From the NCBI RefSeq assembly GCF_041927875.1, contig NZ_JBHFHN010000007.1: a DNA stretch of 64,000 nucleotides; one strand, 5' to 3'. The stretch comes from Paracoccus sp041927875 (GTDB lineage Bacteria; Pseudomonadota; Alphaproteobacteria; Rhodobacterales; Rhodobacteraceae). The position numbers were made by a program, and so were the translations under genes. The notes under the pieces were generated by a model. That model did no database searches. It saw nothing but the letters and a program-made list of their open reading frames with translations, and was not told the DNA's origin. Shown one piece after another: positions 34,323 to 43,350 of the stretch. The first letter of the stretch is position 1; each line of letters opens with the position of its first letter.

Positions 34323-35473
34323 AGGTTGGCATCATCGGTCTTGGCGCGCGGATCGCGGCGCTGCTGCCCCGGTTTCGCGATCATTGCGCGAATTTCGATC
34401 TGGTCGCGGTGGCCGACCCCGGCCCCGGCCATCAGGCCCGCCTGAGCGAGGCCGCGCCCGCCCATCACTATGACAACCCCGCCAACATGCTGGCCGCGCA
34501 TCGCTTTGATCTGCTGATGATCGGCTCGCCCAACCGCTTTCATCTGGACCATCTGGCGCAGGCTCTGGCCAGCGACACGCCGCGCATCTTCTGCGAGAAG
34601 CCGGTGGTCGCCAGTCTGGACGAGACACTGGCCGCCGCCCGGCTGATTGCGGCCCATGACGGCACGGCGCGGATCGCGGTCGGCATGGTGCTGCGCTATT
34701 CGCCGCTTTATCGCGCTTTGCGGCAGGCCCAGGCCGATGGCCATCTGGGCGACATCATGTCGATCGAGGCCGCCGAACATATCGGCCCCTATCACGGCTC
34801 ATTCTTCATGCGCGACTGGCGCCGCGACAGCGCAATGTCGGGCGGCTTCATGCTGGAAAAATGCTGCCACGATCTTGACCTTTATCAGGGCGTCGTGGGC
34901 GCGCGGGCGGCGCATGTCGCCAGTTTCGGCGGCCGCAAACGCTATGTGCCCGGCGCCCGGCCAACCGGGGATGCCGATTTCCTGTCGGTGATGGCCCCGC
35001 GCTGGGGCGGCACGGATGATGCCTTTTCCGGCGCGGGTGATCTGGTCGATTACCAGACCGCGCTGGTCAACTATGAAAACGGCGCGAACCTGGCCTTTCA
35101 CACCAATCTGAATGTCCCCGATGAGTTCCGCCGTTTTGCGGTGATCGGCACCCGTGGCATGGCCGAGGGCGATTTCATCCGCAACACCTTCCGGCTGACC
35201 GATGCGGACAGCGGCGCGCGGCTGGCCGACAGCACGGCCATCGGATCCGGTCAGCAAAAGGGCCATTATGGCGCCGATGACGCGATGGTGGCCGATCTGT
35301 GCGCCCATTACGCCGGACGGCTGGACCAGCTTCCGCTGACCGTTACCGACGCGCTTGAGGCCGGGGTGACGGCGCTGGCGATGGATCAGGCCCGCGCCGT
35401 GCGGCAGGTCGTCGATCTGGCGCCGTTCTGGGCGCGCTATGACGCGGCCCTTGGCCAGGGGGGCGCGGCATGA
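34319..35473 (+). CDS. Gfo/Idh/MocA-family oxidoreductase
   Basis: 384-residue NAD(P)-dependent sugar or inositol dehydrogenase family protein. The Rossmann motif is VGIIGLGARIA at the N-terminus; the catalytic-region motif is IFCEKPVVAS (the EKP lysine). The C-terminal alpha/beta domain contains MRDWRRDSAMSGGFMLEKCCHDLDL, where the GG and HD pattern is the substrate-site signature. It overlaps cutC and the first permease gene by 4 bp each. Substrate is likely the imported sugar or its oxidised form. Confidence 0.92.
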   Translation: MKVGIIGLGARIAALLPRFRDHCANFDLVAVADPGPGHQARLSEAAPAHHYDNPANMLAAHRFDLLMIGSPNRFHLDHLAQALASDTPRIFCEKPVVASLDETLAAARLIAAHDGTARIAVGMVLRYSPLYRALRQAQADGHLGDIMSIEAAEHIGPYHGSFFMRDWRRDSAMSGGFMLEKCCHDLDLYQGVVGARAAHVASFGGRKRYVPGARPTGDADFLSVMAPRWGGTDDAFSGAGDLVDYQTALVNYENGANLAFHTNLNVPDEFRRFAVIGTRGMAEGDFIRNTFRLTDADSGARLADSTAIGSGQQKGHYGADDAMVADLCAHYAGRLDQLPLTVTDALEAGVTALAMDQARAVRQVVDLAPFWARYDAALGQGGAA

Positions 35474-36366
35474 ACGGGGCGCGGCGCGACTGGTTTCCCT
35501 ATCTGCTGCTGGTCCCGGCGCTGTCGCTGTGCCTTGTGATCGTCGCCTGGCCCCTGTTCGAGACCTTTCGGCTGTCGCTGACCAATGCCTCGATGCGCCC
35601 GGCCGAGGATTACGTCCGACTGGACAATTACCGCAAACTGCTGGCGGGGGATTTCTGGCCGATCCTGTGGCGCACGCTGGCCTGGACGGCGCTGTCGGTC
35701 AGCCTGAAGATGATCCTGGGCACCATCGGCGCGGTGCTTCTGAACGCGATGGTGCCGGGACGCGCGGCGTTCCGGGTGCTTGTGATGCCGCCCTGGATCG
35801 TGCCGATCGCCATCGGCGTGTTCATGTGGGCCTGGATCTACAACGGCCAGTTCGGGATGATTTCCGGCCTTGGCCAACGCTTTGGCCTGCTGGATGGCCC
35901 GTTCGAGTTTCTGGCCTATCGCAACTCGGCCTTCATCGCCACCATCGTCACGGATGTCTGGATCGGCACGCCGCTGGTGTCGCTTTACCTGCTGGCAGCG
36001 ATGCAATCGATCTCGCCCGACCTGTATGAGGCCGCATGGACCGATGGCGCGGGGCGGTTCTACCGGTTTCGGCGCATTACCTTGCCGCTGATCCTGCCGG
36101 CCATGGCCACCATGGCGCTGCTCTCGACGATCTGGACCTTCAACAGTTTCGACATCATCTGGATCCTGACGCAGGGCGGGCCGCGCGGATCGACGACGAC
36201 GATGATCATCGACACCTACAAGACCGCCATTTCCCGCTTTCGCTATGGCGAGGGCGCGGCGCGGGCGGTGATGATCCTGATGTTCCTGGCGGCCTTCAGC
36301 GCGGTCTATCTGACGCTGCTGCTGCGGCTGACGCGCAAGCATCGCGACACGGGGGGCCAGCCATGA
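35470..36366 (+). CDS. Sugar ABC transporter permease 1 (MalF/UgpA-like)
   Basis: 298 residues with six predicted membrane helices, the first at about 11-32. The cytoplasmic coupling loop (EAA motif) reads EAAWTDGAGRFYRFRRITLPLI. This is the CUT1-type sugar importer permease, paired with the next gene. Overlaps with both neighbours (ATGA) show one operon. Confidence 0.94.
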   Translation: MNGARRDWFPYLLLVPALSLCLVIVAWPLFETFRLSLTNASMRPAEDYVRLDNYRKLLAGDFWPILWRTLAWTALSVSLKMILGTIGAVLLNAMVPGRAAFRVLVMPPWIVPIAIGVFMWAWIYNGQFGMISGLGQRFGLLDGPFEFLAYRNSAFIATIVTDVWIGTPLVSLYLLAAMQSISPDLYEAAWTDGAGRFYRFRRITLPLILPAMATMALLSTIWTFNSFDIIWILTQGGPRGSTTTMIIDTYKTAISRFRYGEGAARAVMILMFLAAFSAVYLTLLLRLTRKHRDTGGQP

Positions 36367-37217
36367 GCGACCGCATGATCCACCGTTACCGGCTGCGCGA
36401 AAAGCTGGCGATCTACGCGGGCATGGCGCTGTTCCTGGTCTTTCTGCTGGCCCCCTTTGTCGAGGCCTTCATGGTCTCGCTGCGGCCCCTGCCCGAGATC
36501 TTCCGCATCCCCTATCGGTTCATCACCGACGACATGAGCTTTGACAATTATCGCCGGATCTGGACCAGCCAGCCGATGCTGTGGCGCTGGATCCTGAACA
36601 GCTTTGGCATCGCGGTCGGCGTCACGGCCCTGTCGATGGCCTGTTCGGTGCCCGCCGCCTATGCCTTTGCGCGCTTCCGCTTTCGGTTCCGCGACAGCCT
36701 GCTGGCGATGTTTCTGGGCGTGTCGATGGTCGGCGCGGCGGTGCTGATCATCCCGCTTTACAAGCTGATGCTGGCGCTTGGCCTGCTGAACACCTACGCG
36801 GCGCTGATCATTCCGGGCGCGGCCTTCACCGTGCCCACCGGCATCTTCCTGATGCGCAGCTATTTCCTGCGCATCCCGCGCGAGCTGGAGGAAGCCGCCT
36901 GGGTCGATGGTGCCAGCCGCCTTTACACCCTGCGCCGGGTGATCCTGCCGATCGCCACGCCGGGCATGGTGGTGGTGGCGATCACCACCTTCATCGCCGC
37001 CTATGCCCAGCAATTCCTGTTCGCGCTGACCTTCAATTCGCGCGGCGAGCTGAACCCGCTGCCGGTCGGGCTTTACCAGTTCTTCGGTCATCAGGAAGTT
37101 CGCTGGAACGAACTGATGGCCGCCAGCCTGGTCGGCATCCTGCCGGTCATGCTGATCTATGTCTTCCTGCAACGCTACATCGTCGCCGGGCTGACCGCCG
37201 GCGCGGTCAAGGAATGA
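36363..37217 (+). CDS. Sugar ABC transporter permease 2 (MalG/UgpE-like)
   Basis: 284 residues, six membrane helices; EAA loop EEAAWVDGASRLYTLRRVILPIA. The ATG at 36363 overlaps the stop of permease 1. The C-terminal YIVAGLTAGAVKE is typical of MalG-type permeases. It completes the transmembrane channel. Confidence 0.94.
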   Translation: MSDRMIHRYRLREKLAIYAGMALFLVFLLAPFVEAFMVSLRPLPEIFRIPYRFITDDMSFDNYRRIWTSQPMLWRWILNSFGIAVGVTALSMACSVPAAYAFARFRFRFRDSLLAMFLGVSMVGAAVLIIPLYKLMLALGLLNTYAALIIPGAAFTVPTGIFLMRSYFLRIPRELEEAAWVDGASRLYTLRRVILPIATPGMVVVAITTFIAAYAQQFLFALTFNSRGELNPLPVGLYQFFGHQEVRWNELMAASLVGILPVMLIYVFLQRYIVAGLTAGAVKE

Positions 37218-37254
37218 CACCGAACGGTCGCCAACAATGGGGAGTTGAAACGAC

Positions 37255-38463
37255 ATGACCATCCGCATGACCATCCTGGCCTCGACCGCGCTGATCGCGC
37301 TGGCGGGGGCGGCACAGGCTGCCGAGGAGCTGCATATCATCAACTGCGGCGCCGATACCGAGGGACAGGCCCCCGTGCAGGCCGAACATATCAAGGAATG
37401 GGAGGCCGCGAATGCCGGCTATAGCGTCCGGGTCGAGTTCCTGCCCTGGGAGCAATGCCAGGAAAAAGCCCTGACGCTGGCCGCCGCGGGCACGCCGCCG
37501 GCTGCGGCCTATATGGGCAGCCGGGTGCTGAAGCAACTGGCCGCCGCCGAGCAGATCCTGCCGTTCCAGATGTCGGACGAGGAAATGGCCACCTATGAAC
37601 CCTCGGTCATCGCCACCGCGCAGTTCGACGGCCAGGTCTGGGGCCTGCCGCGCGCGTTTTCGACCAAGGCGCTTTACTGGAACAAGGATCTGTTCGCCCA
37701 GGCCGGGCTGGACATGCCGAACGGCCCGACCACCTTTGACGAGTTGCTGACCGCCGCGCGCGCGATCACCGAAAAGACCGGGGCCAAGGGCTTTGGGATG
37801 CCCGCCGCCGACATGGACAACACCTTCCATGAGTTCCTGAACTTCCTCTATTCCAACGGCGGTCAGGTGGTCGATGCCGAGGGCAAGGTGGCCTTCGACA
37901 GCCCCAACAATGTCGAGACGCTGAAGTTCTATCAGGAGCTGGCGAAATACGCCCAGCCCGGCCCGATCGCCTATGATCGCGGCAAGCTGGAACCGCTGTT
38001 CAAAGAGGGTCAGGTGGCGATGTATACCTCGGGCGCCTGGGGCCGGACCAAGGCCGAGGGCGTGAACTTCGGCGTGGCCCCGATCCCCGCCGGGCCGCAG
38101 GGCCAGCATTCGACGCTGCTGATCACCGACAGCCTGGTGGTGTTCAAGGGCACCGGCAAGGAGGAGGCGACCACCAGCCTGGTCAAGTTCCTGACCGCGC
38201 CCAACCGTCAGGCGGCCTTCGACAAGGCCGGCGGCTGGACCCCGATCCGCCAGGGCGAGGGCGCGCAGGCGCTGATCGCGGAAGACCCGAACTGGAAGCC
38301 CTTCATCGAAGCCGTGCCCGCCGGTGGTCCCGAGCCGCTGATGCAGGATTACGTCGCCATGCAGGATGCCGCCATCGACGGGATCCAGGCGCTGATCGAG
38401 GGTGAGATCACCCCCGAGGAGGCCGCCAAGCAGATCCAGGACGGCCTGACCGCGCTGAACTGA
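37255..38463 (+). CDS. Sugar ABC transporter substrate-binding protein
   Basis: 402-residue periplasmic binding protein of the CUT1 (MalE/UgpB-like) group. Residues 1-~22 form a signal peptide (MTIRMTILASTALIALAGAAQA). The mature part has the two-lobe pattern, with FEAANAGYSVRVEF-type opening (EWEAANAGYSVRVEF), GLPRAFSTKALYWNKDLF, and a C-terminal GEITPEEAAKQIQDGL tail. It lies 37 bp after permease 2. Ligand specificity cannot be read directly; the adjacent enzymes suggest an N-acetylated amino sugar. Confidence 0.93.
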   Translation: MTIRMTILASTALIALAGAAQAAEELHIINCGADTEGQAPVQAEHIKEWEAANAGYSVRVEFLPWEQCQEKALTLAAAGTPPAAAYMGSRVLKQLAAAEQILPFQMSDEEMATYEPSVIATAQFDGQVWGLPRAFSTKALYWNKDLFAQAGLDMPNGPTTFDELLTAARAITEKTGAKGFGMPAADMDNTFHEFLNFLYSNGGQVVDAEGKVAFDSPNNVETLKFYQELAKYAQPGPIAYDRGKLEPLFKEGQVAMYTSGAWGRTKAEGVNFGVAPIPAGPQGQHSTLLITDSLVVFKGTGKEEATTSLVKFLTAPNRQAAFDKAGGWTPIRQGEGAQALIAEDPNWKPFIEAVPAGGPEPLMQDYVAMQDAAIDGIQALIEGEITPEEAAKQIQDGLTALN

Positions 38464-38526
38464 CACCCCAGGCGCGGGCCGGGATCGGCCCCGGCCCGCG
38501 CCATCACCCGCAGCGAAAGGACCATG

Positions 38527-39642
38527 ATGGGACAGGTGCAACTGACCGGCGTCACCAAGGATTACGGCGCCGCCCGCGTCATCCACCCCACCGACCTGAC
38601 GATCCCCGAAGGTGAGTTCGTGGTGTTCGTCGGCCCCTCGGGTTGCGGCAAATCCACCATGCTGCGCATGATCGCCGGGCTGGAAAGCATCTCGGCGGGC
38701 GAGATCCGCATCGACGGCAAACGGGTGAATGACCTGCCCCCGGTCGACCGCGGCATTGCCATGGTGTTCCAATCCTATGCGCTTTACCCGCATATGAGCG
38801 TCTTTGAAAACATTGCCTTTCCGCTGCGCGTCGCCCGTCTGCCGCAGGCCGAGGTGACCGCCCGCGTCCGGCGCGCGGCCGAGGTGCTGAAGCTGGAAAA
38901 TCGCCTTGAGCATCGCCCCGGCGCGTTGTCGGGCGGCCAGCGTCAGCGCGTCGCCATCGGACGCGCCATCGTGCGCGAACCCGCCGTGTTCCTGTTCGAT
39001 GAACCGCTGTCGAACCTTGATGCCGCGCTGCGCACCGAAATGCGGGTCGAGCTGTCGCGGCTGCATGGCCAGCTTGGCAACACGATGATCTATGTGACCC
39101 ATGATCAGGTCGAGGCGATGACCATGGCCGACCGCATCGTGGTGCTGAACGCGGGCCGCGTGGCGCAGGTGGGCAGCCCGCTGGATCTGTATCACCGCCC
39201 GGCCAACCGCTTTGTCGCGGGTTTCATCGGCAATCCCAACATGAACTTCCTGCCCGCGACGGTCGTGCAGGCGGATCAGGATGGCGTGCGGGTGGCGCTG
39301 ACGGGCGCGGGCGAACATCTGCTGCCGGTCGATCCGGGCGCGCTGCGCCCGGGCGATGCCGTCAGCCTGGGCATCCGCCCCGAGGATCTGCGCCCCGTCG
39401 ATACCGGAGCACTGCGGGCCATGCCCGAAGTGGTCGAACATCTGGGCGCCAGCACCGTGGTTCATGCCCGCGCCGAGGTTGGCGTCAGCCTCTGCCTGAT
39501 CGCCGACGGCACGACCGCCATCCGACCGGGCGCGCCCGTGGCGCTGGAGTTCGATCCCGCCGATGCGCATCTGTTCGACGATCAGGGCCGCGCCCTGCCC
39601 CGCCGCCGGGTGCCGCAGATCCTGCCGCCCGGCGCGATCTAG
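38527..39642 (+). CDS. Sugar ABC transporter ATPase (MalK/UgpC-like)
   Basis: 371 residues. Walker A GPSGCGKST (36-44), Q-loop VFQSYALYPHMSV, signature LSGGQRQRVAIGRAI, Walker B FLFDEPLSNLDA, H-loop THDQ. The C-terminal ~130 residues form the MalK-type regulatory TOBE/OB domain. AGGA lies 5 nt before 38527; the ATG at 38524 is too close to it but possible. It completes the importer. The stop shares CTAG with the stop of the convergent torT gene. Confidence 0.95.
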   Translation: MGQVQLTGVTKDYGAARVIHPTDLTIPEGEFVVFVGPSGCGKSTMLRMIAGLESISAGEIRIDGKRVNDLPPVDRGIAMVFQSYALYPHMSVFENIAFPLRVARLPQAEVTARVRRAAEVLKLENRLEHRPGALSGGQRQRVAIGRAIVREPAVFLFDEPLSNLDAALRTEMRVELSRLHGQLGNTMIYVTHDQVEAMTMADRIVVLNAGRVAQVGSPLDLYHRPANRFVAGFIGNPNMNFLPATVVQADQDGVRVALTGAGEHLLPVDPGALRPGDAVSLGIRPEDLRPVDTGALRAMPEVVEHLGASTVVHARAEVGVSLCLIADGTTAIRPGAPVALEFDPADAHLFDDQGRALPRRRVPQILPPGAI

Positions 39643-40613
39643 CGGATCGCCGGGAAATAGCCCGCCGGTGAGAGCGGCACCCGATCCGCCGCCGCCCCCG
39701 CGCCCAGCAGCACCACCTGCGGGCCGGTCCAGCCTGTCGGGCGCGGCGCGCCCGCCAGCACCCGCGCCAGCAGATCGGCTGCCATCTGCCCCTGCGCCAC
39801 CGGATCGTCAAAGGGCGCCGCCGCCACCTGCCCGCCCGCCAGCCCCCGGCGCACCGAATGGCTGACATAGCTCGCCGCCAGCAGCGGGCGCGGCTGGTCG
39901 GGATGGGCGGCCAGATAGCCCATCGCCGCCTCGATCGCGGGGGCGCTGCCGATCAGGATGTCGGGCGGCGGGCCTTCGGCAAAAACCCGCGCGACGGCGG
40001 CGAATTGCTGACGCAGCCCGGTATCGGCGGCATGGACCGCGACGATCTGCACCGCCGAGCCTGCCAGTCCGGCGCGCAATCCGCTTTCCAGCGGCGCGAC
40101 CCAGCCGGATTCCGGCGGGCCCGAGATCAGCACCGCCCGCCGCACAGGTTGCCCCGCAGGCGCACCCCCCGCCAAAGCCCGCCCCAGCACCTGCCCCATC
40201 ACCCGCCAATCCACGCCGATGGCACCGCTCAGCCCGCTGAAATGCAGCTCATTGACCAGCGCCACCACCGGCACCCGCGCCGCCGCCCGGTCCAGCGCGG
40301 CGATCAGGTCGGGGTGATCCGAACTGACCGCGCCGATCAGGATCGCCGCCGCGCCGCCCGATACGCAATCATCGATCTGCGCGATCTGTCGGTCGCGGGC
40401 ACGGTAGCCGCCGGCTTCGTGCAGGGTCAGATCCATGCCCAGATCGCGCGCGCGGCTTTCCAGGCCAAAGCCCACGCTCAGCCAGTATTCATCCTTGAAA
40501 TGCGGCACCAGCACGCAGACCGGGGCGGCGGCAAGGCTGGTCGCGCCCGTCAGTGCCACGCCAAGTGACAGCGCGATTGCGCGGGCGATGCGGGCTGCGT
40601 AACAGGGGTTCAT
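39639..40613 (-). CDS. torT: TorT-like periplasmic TMAO-binding protein
   Basis: Periplasmic binding protein that in E. coli binds TMAO and hands the signal to the kinase TorS. 324 residues: signal peptide (about 1-30, ending LAAA), then APVCVLVPHFKDEYWLSVGFGLESRARDLG, in which PHFKDEYW is characteristic of TorT. The LacI/RbsB-type two-lobe fold follows (GAVSSDHPDLIAALDRA, PVVALVNELHFSGL, LISGPPESGWV). The ATG lies inside the same CATG that contains the torS ATG on the other strand; GAAGG 6 nt upstream, within torS, serves as ribosome site. Confidence 0.9.
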   Translation of the reverse strand: MNPCYAARIARAIALSLGVALTGATSLAAAPVCVLVPHFKDEYWLSVGFGLESRARDLGMDLTLHEAGGYRARDRQIAQIDDCVSGGAAAILIGAVSSDHPDLIAALDRAAARVPVVALVNELHFSGLSGAIGVDWRVMGQVLGRALAGGAPAGQPVRRAVLISGPPESGWVAPLESGLRAGLAGSAVQIVAVHAADTGLRQQFAAVARVFAEGPPPDILIGSAPAIEAAMGYLAAHPDQPRPLLAASYVSHSVRRGLAGGQVAAAPFDDPVAQGQMAADLLARVLAGAPRPTGWTGPQVVLLGAGAAADRVPLSPAGYFPAIR

Positions 40614-43350
40614 GCGCAACCTTCGTCTGGATTCGCGGCTTTATCTGTTGCTGGCGCTGTTGGCGGCGCTGGTGATGATCGTCGGCGGTCTGGCGGTCGG
40701 CGTCAATCACCTGCTGATCCGCGGCCATCAGGCGATGCTGAACGATGCGCTGCCCTTTGCCGAACGCAGCGGCGCGCTTGAGGCGGCATCCAGCCGCGCG
40801 GCGTGGGCGGCAACGGGGATCGAACATGCCGCCGATCCGGCGGGCCTGACGCGTGCCGCGGGCGACATGGCCGCGGCGCTGGATCAGCTTGAGGCCGCCT
40901 ATGCCGGGCTGGCGGGCGCGGGCAGCGGCGCCGATTTCGCCGCCCTGCGCGCCGATCTGGCGGCGTTGACCCGGGCCGCACAGGACGACATCACCCAGAC
41001 CGGCGCGCTTGACCGGGCCAGCCGTGATCTGGACCGGCCGCTGTCGGCGCTGGATGATCTGCTGGCCGCGCAGACCGAACTGGCGCGGGTGCGGTTGACG
41101 GCCGGGATCGCCGATCTTCACGCCGGCGCGATGCCCGATCCGCGCAGGGGCCTGGACGATCTGGCCGATGACGCGCTGTTCGCCTTTGAACGCACGATCG
41201 AAACCGCCCGCGCCGCCGAGGTGATGCGCCACAGCGCGCGGGCGGTGATGGCCGCCCCTGATGCCGCCGCCATCGACACCGCCCGCGCCCATTTCGCCGA
41301 GGCGCTGGACCAGGCAGTGATGCGTCTGGATTACCTGCCGACCGCCCCCGCGCGCGCCGAGGCCGGGGCAGCCCTGGCGGCGCTTGGCGCGGCGCTGAAC
41401 GGTGACGGGCTGTTTCAGCACCGCCTTGACGGGCTGGCTGCGGGGGCCATGCGCGACCGTGCGCTGGCGCGGCTGCGCGGCGATATCGCGCAGGTGCAGA
41501 TCGCCGTGCGCGATGTGGAAATCGCCGCGCAGCAAGGCCAGTTGGCGCGGCTGGCGCAAGCGGCGCGGCAATCGCAGCGGCTGTTCTGGGGGATGCTGGC
41601 TGCCGTCGCGGCGGCGCTGGCGGCGGTGGTGGCGCTGGTGATCTATGCCCGCGCGCGGCTTGTCGCGCGGCTGGGCCATGTCGCCGCGCGGCTGGTCACG
41701 GTGGCCCAGGGCGATCTGGGCCAGCCACTGCCGATCAGCGGCGCCGATGCCATCGGCGGCATCGAACAGGCGCTGAACGCCCTGCGCCTGCGCGCCGCCG
41801 AGGCCCAGGCCCTGCGCGGGCAGCTTGAACAGGCGGTCGAGACCCGCACCCGCGAACTGGTGCAGGAGATGGCCGCGACCGAGGCCGCCCGCGCCCAGGC
41901 CGAGGCCGCCGCCCGCGACCAGGCGATCTTCACCGCCCGCATGAGCCATGAAATCCGCACGCCGCTGAACGGGCTGATCGGAATGCTGGCGCTGATCGAG
42001 CCCGCCTCGGAGGCCGAGGGCGAGCGGCTGCGGCTGGCGCGCGGCGCCGCCGATGATCTGTTGCAGATCGCCAACGACATCCTTGCCCTGACCGCGCCCG
42101 ATGGTGCGTCCAGCCCCGCCCCGGTGCATTTCCGGCTGCGTGACCTGATCGCGCAGGTGCAGGCACCGATGGCCGCGCTTGCCGCGCAAAAGCGCCTGCA
42201 TCTGGACGTCGACCTGGCCGACGGCGCGCCCGAAGTGGTGCAGGGCGATGCCGTCCGCATTCGTCAGGTGCTGACGAACCTCCTGTCGAATGCAGTGAAA
42301 TATACCGATGCCGGGCGGGTCGCGCTGCTGGTCGATCACGCCCCCGGCCCGGACGGCCAGCCCGTCCTCAGCTTTGCGGTGACCGATACCGGCCGCGGCA
42401 TGAACCCCGATCAGGCGGCGCGGGCATTCCAGGATTTCAGCCGCGCCGACTGGACGCGCCGCGCCGGGATCGAGGGCAGCGGCCTGGGTCTGGCCATCGC
42501 GCGCCGCCTGACCGAGGCGATGGGCGGCGCGCTGGATCTGCACACCGCGCCGGGCGTCGGCACCCGCGTCACCCTGACCGTGCCGCTGGCGATCGGTGAT
42601 CCGGCCCGTATGTCTGCGCCGGATGACCCTGCCCCCACCGCCCGCCACGGCCTGCATGTGCTGGTCGTCGAGGATCACCCCGTCAACCGGCTGGTGGTGC
42701 GCGCCTTTCTGGATCGGCTGGGCTGCCGTGTGACCGAAGCCGAGGATGCGGCCGGCGCGCTGCGCGTCGATGCAACGGTCGATCTGGCGTTGGTCGATCT
42801 GGACCTGCCGGACCGTCCCGGCCAGACGGTGATCGCGGATCTGCGCGCCCGCCAGCCGGATCTTCCGGTGGCGGCACTGACCGCGCATTCGCTGGCCGAT
42901 GACGCGGCGACCCGCGCCCGTCTGGGCGTGGTCGCGGTGCTGCAAAAGCCGGTCTCGCCCCGCGCCCTGGCCGATCTGCTGGCCGGGCTGGCACCAGATG
43001 CGCCGGATGGCGTGGCCGCGACCTTGGCGCGCGACCGCGACCAGATCGGGACCAAGACGGTGGCGGCGCTGATCGCGGCCTTTCTGGACGATCTGCCCGG
43101 CGCGGTCGCGGCGATCCTGTCCGCCGAAGGCCAGGCCCGCGGGCGGGCCGCGCATCGGTTGAAGGGTGCTGCGTCGAACTTTGGCCTGTCCGATCTGTGC
43201 GACCATCTGGCGCGGATCGAGGCCGACCCGGCGGCGCTGGACGACACCGCCCTGCGCCAAAGCGCCGACACGGCCCGCGCCGCCCTGCGGGCTGCCGCCC
43301 GGGGTCAGGGCATCGCGCTGCCCGATGAGGGGTCGGAAACCAGCCGATAG
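40612..43350 (+). CDS. torS: TorS, hybrid sensor kinase for TMAO
   Basis: 912-residue phosphorelay kinase. A membrane helix at about 10-31 and a second at ~323-345 flank a large periplasmic helical domain that would contact TorT. HAMP follows. The phosphoacceptor is H446 in RMSHEIRTPLNGLIGML. ATPase boxes: LTNLLSNAVKYT, DTGRGMNP, GSGLGLAIARRL. The receiver domain (about 680-800) has its aspartate at D729 in LALVDLDLPD, and the C-terminal HPt domain has H848 in RAAHRLKGAASNFG. This order matches E. coli TorS. The start overlaps the torT start and AGGGG precedes it by 3 nt. The 3' end overlaps torR by 46 bp on the opposite strand. Confidence 0.95.
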   Translation: MRNLRLDSRLYLLLALLAALVMIVGGLAVGVNHLLIRGHQAMLNDALPFAERSGALEAASSRAAWAATGIEHAADPAGLTRAAGDMAAALDQLEAAYAGLAGAGSGADFAALRADLAALTRAAQDDITQTGALDRASRDLDRPLSALDDLLAAQTELARVRLTAGIADLHAGAMPDPRRGLDDLADDALFAFERTIETARAAEVMRHSARAVMAAPDAAAIDTARAHFAEALDQAVMRLDYLPTAPARAEAGAALAALGAALNGDGLFQHRLDGLAAGAMRDRALARLRGDIAQVQIAVRDVEIAAQQGQLARLAQAARQSQRLFWGMLAAVAAALAAVVALVIYARARLVARLGHVAARLVTVAQGDLGQPLPISGADAIGGIEQALNALRLRAAEAQALRGQLEQAVETRTRELVQEMAATEAARAQAEAAARDQAIFTARMSHEIRTPLNGLIGMLALIEPASEAEGERLRLARGAADDLLQIANDILALTAPDGASSPAPVHFRLRDLIAQVQAPMAALAAQKRLHLDVDLADGAPEVVQGDAVRIRQVLTNLLSNAVKYTDAGRVALLVDHAPGPDGQPVLSFAVTDTGRGMNPDQAARAFQDFSRADWTRRAGIEGSGLGLAIARRLTEAMGGALDLHTAPGVGTRVTLTVPLAIGDPARMSAPDDPAPTARHGLHVLVVEDHPVNRLVVRAFLDRLGCRVTEAEDAAGALRVDATVDLALVDLDLPDRPGQTVIADLRARQPDLPVAALTAHSLADDAATRARLGVVAVLQKPVSPRALADLLAGLAPDAPDGVAATLARDRDQIGTKTVAALIAAFLDDLPGAVAAILSAEGQARGRAAHRLKGAASNFGLSDLCDHLARIEADPAALDDTALRQSADTARAALRAAARGQGIALPDEGSETSR

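Noticed and set aside
37207..39570. 787-codon open frame opposite the sugar-binding protein and ATPase genes
   Set aside because: Spans two well-supported genes and has no recognisable motif.
40489..43260. 923-codon open frame on the minus strand opposite torS
   Set aside because: Arg/Gln/Gly-rich composition from GC bias, no domain; torS motifs on the plus strand are complete.
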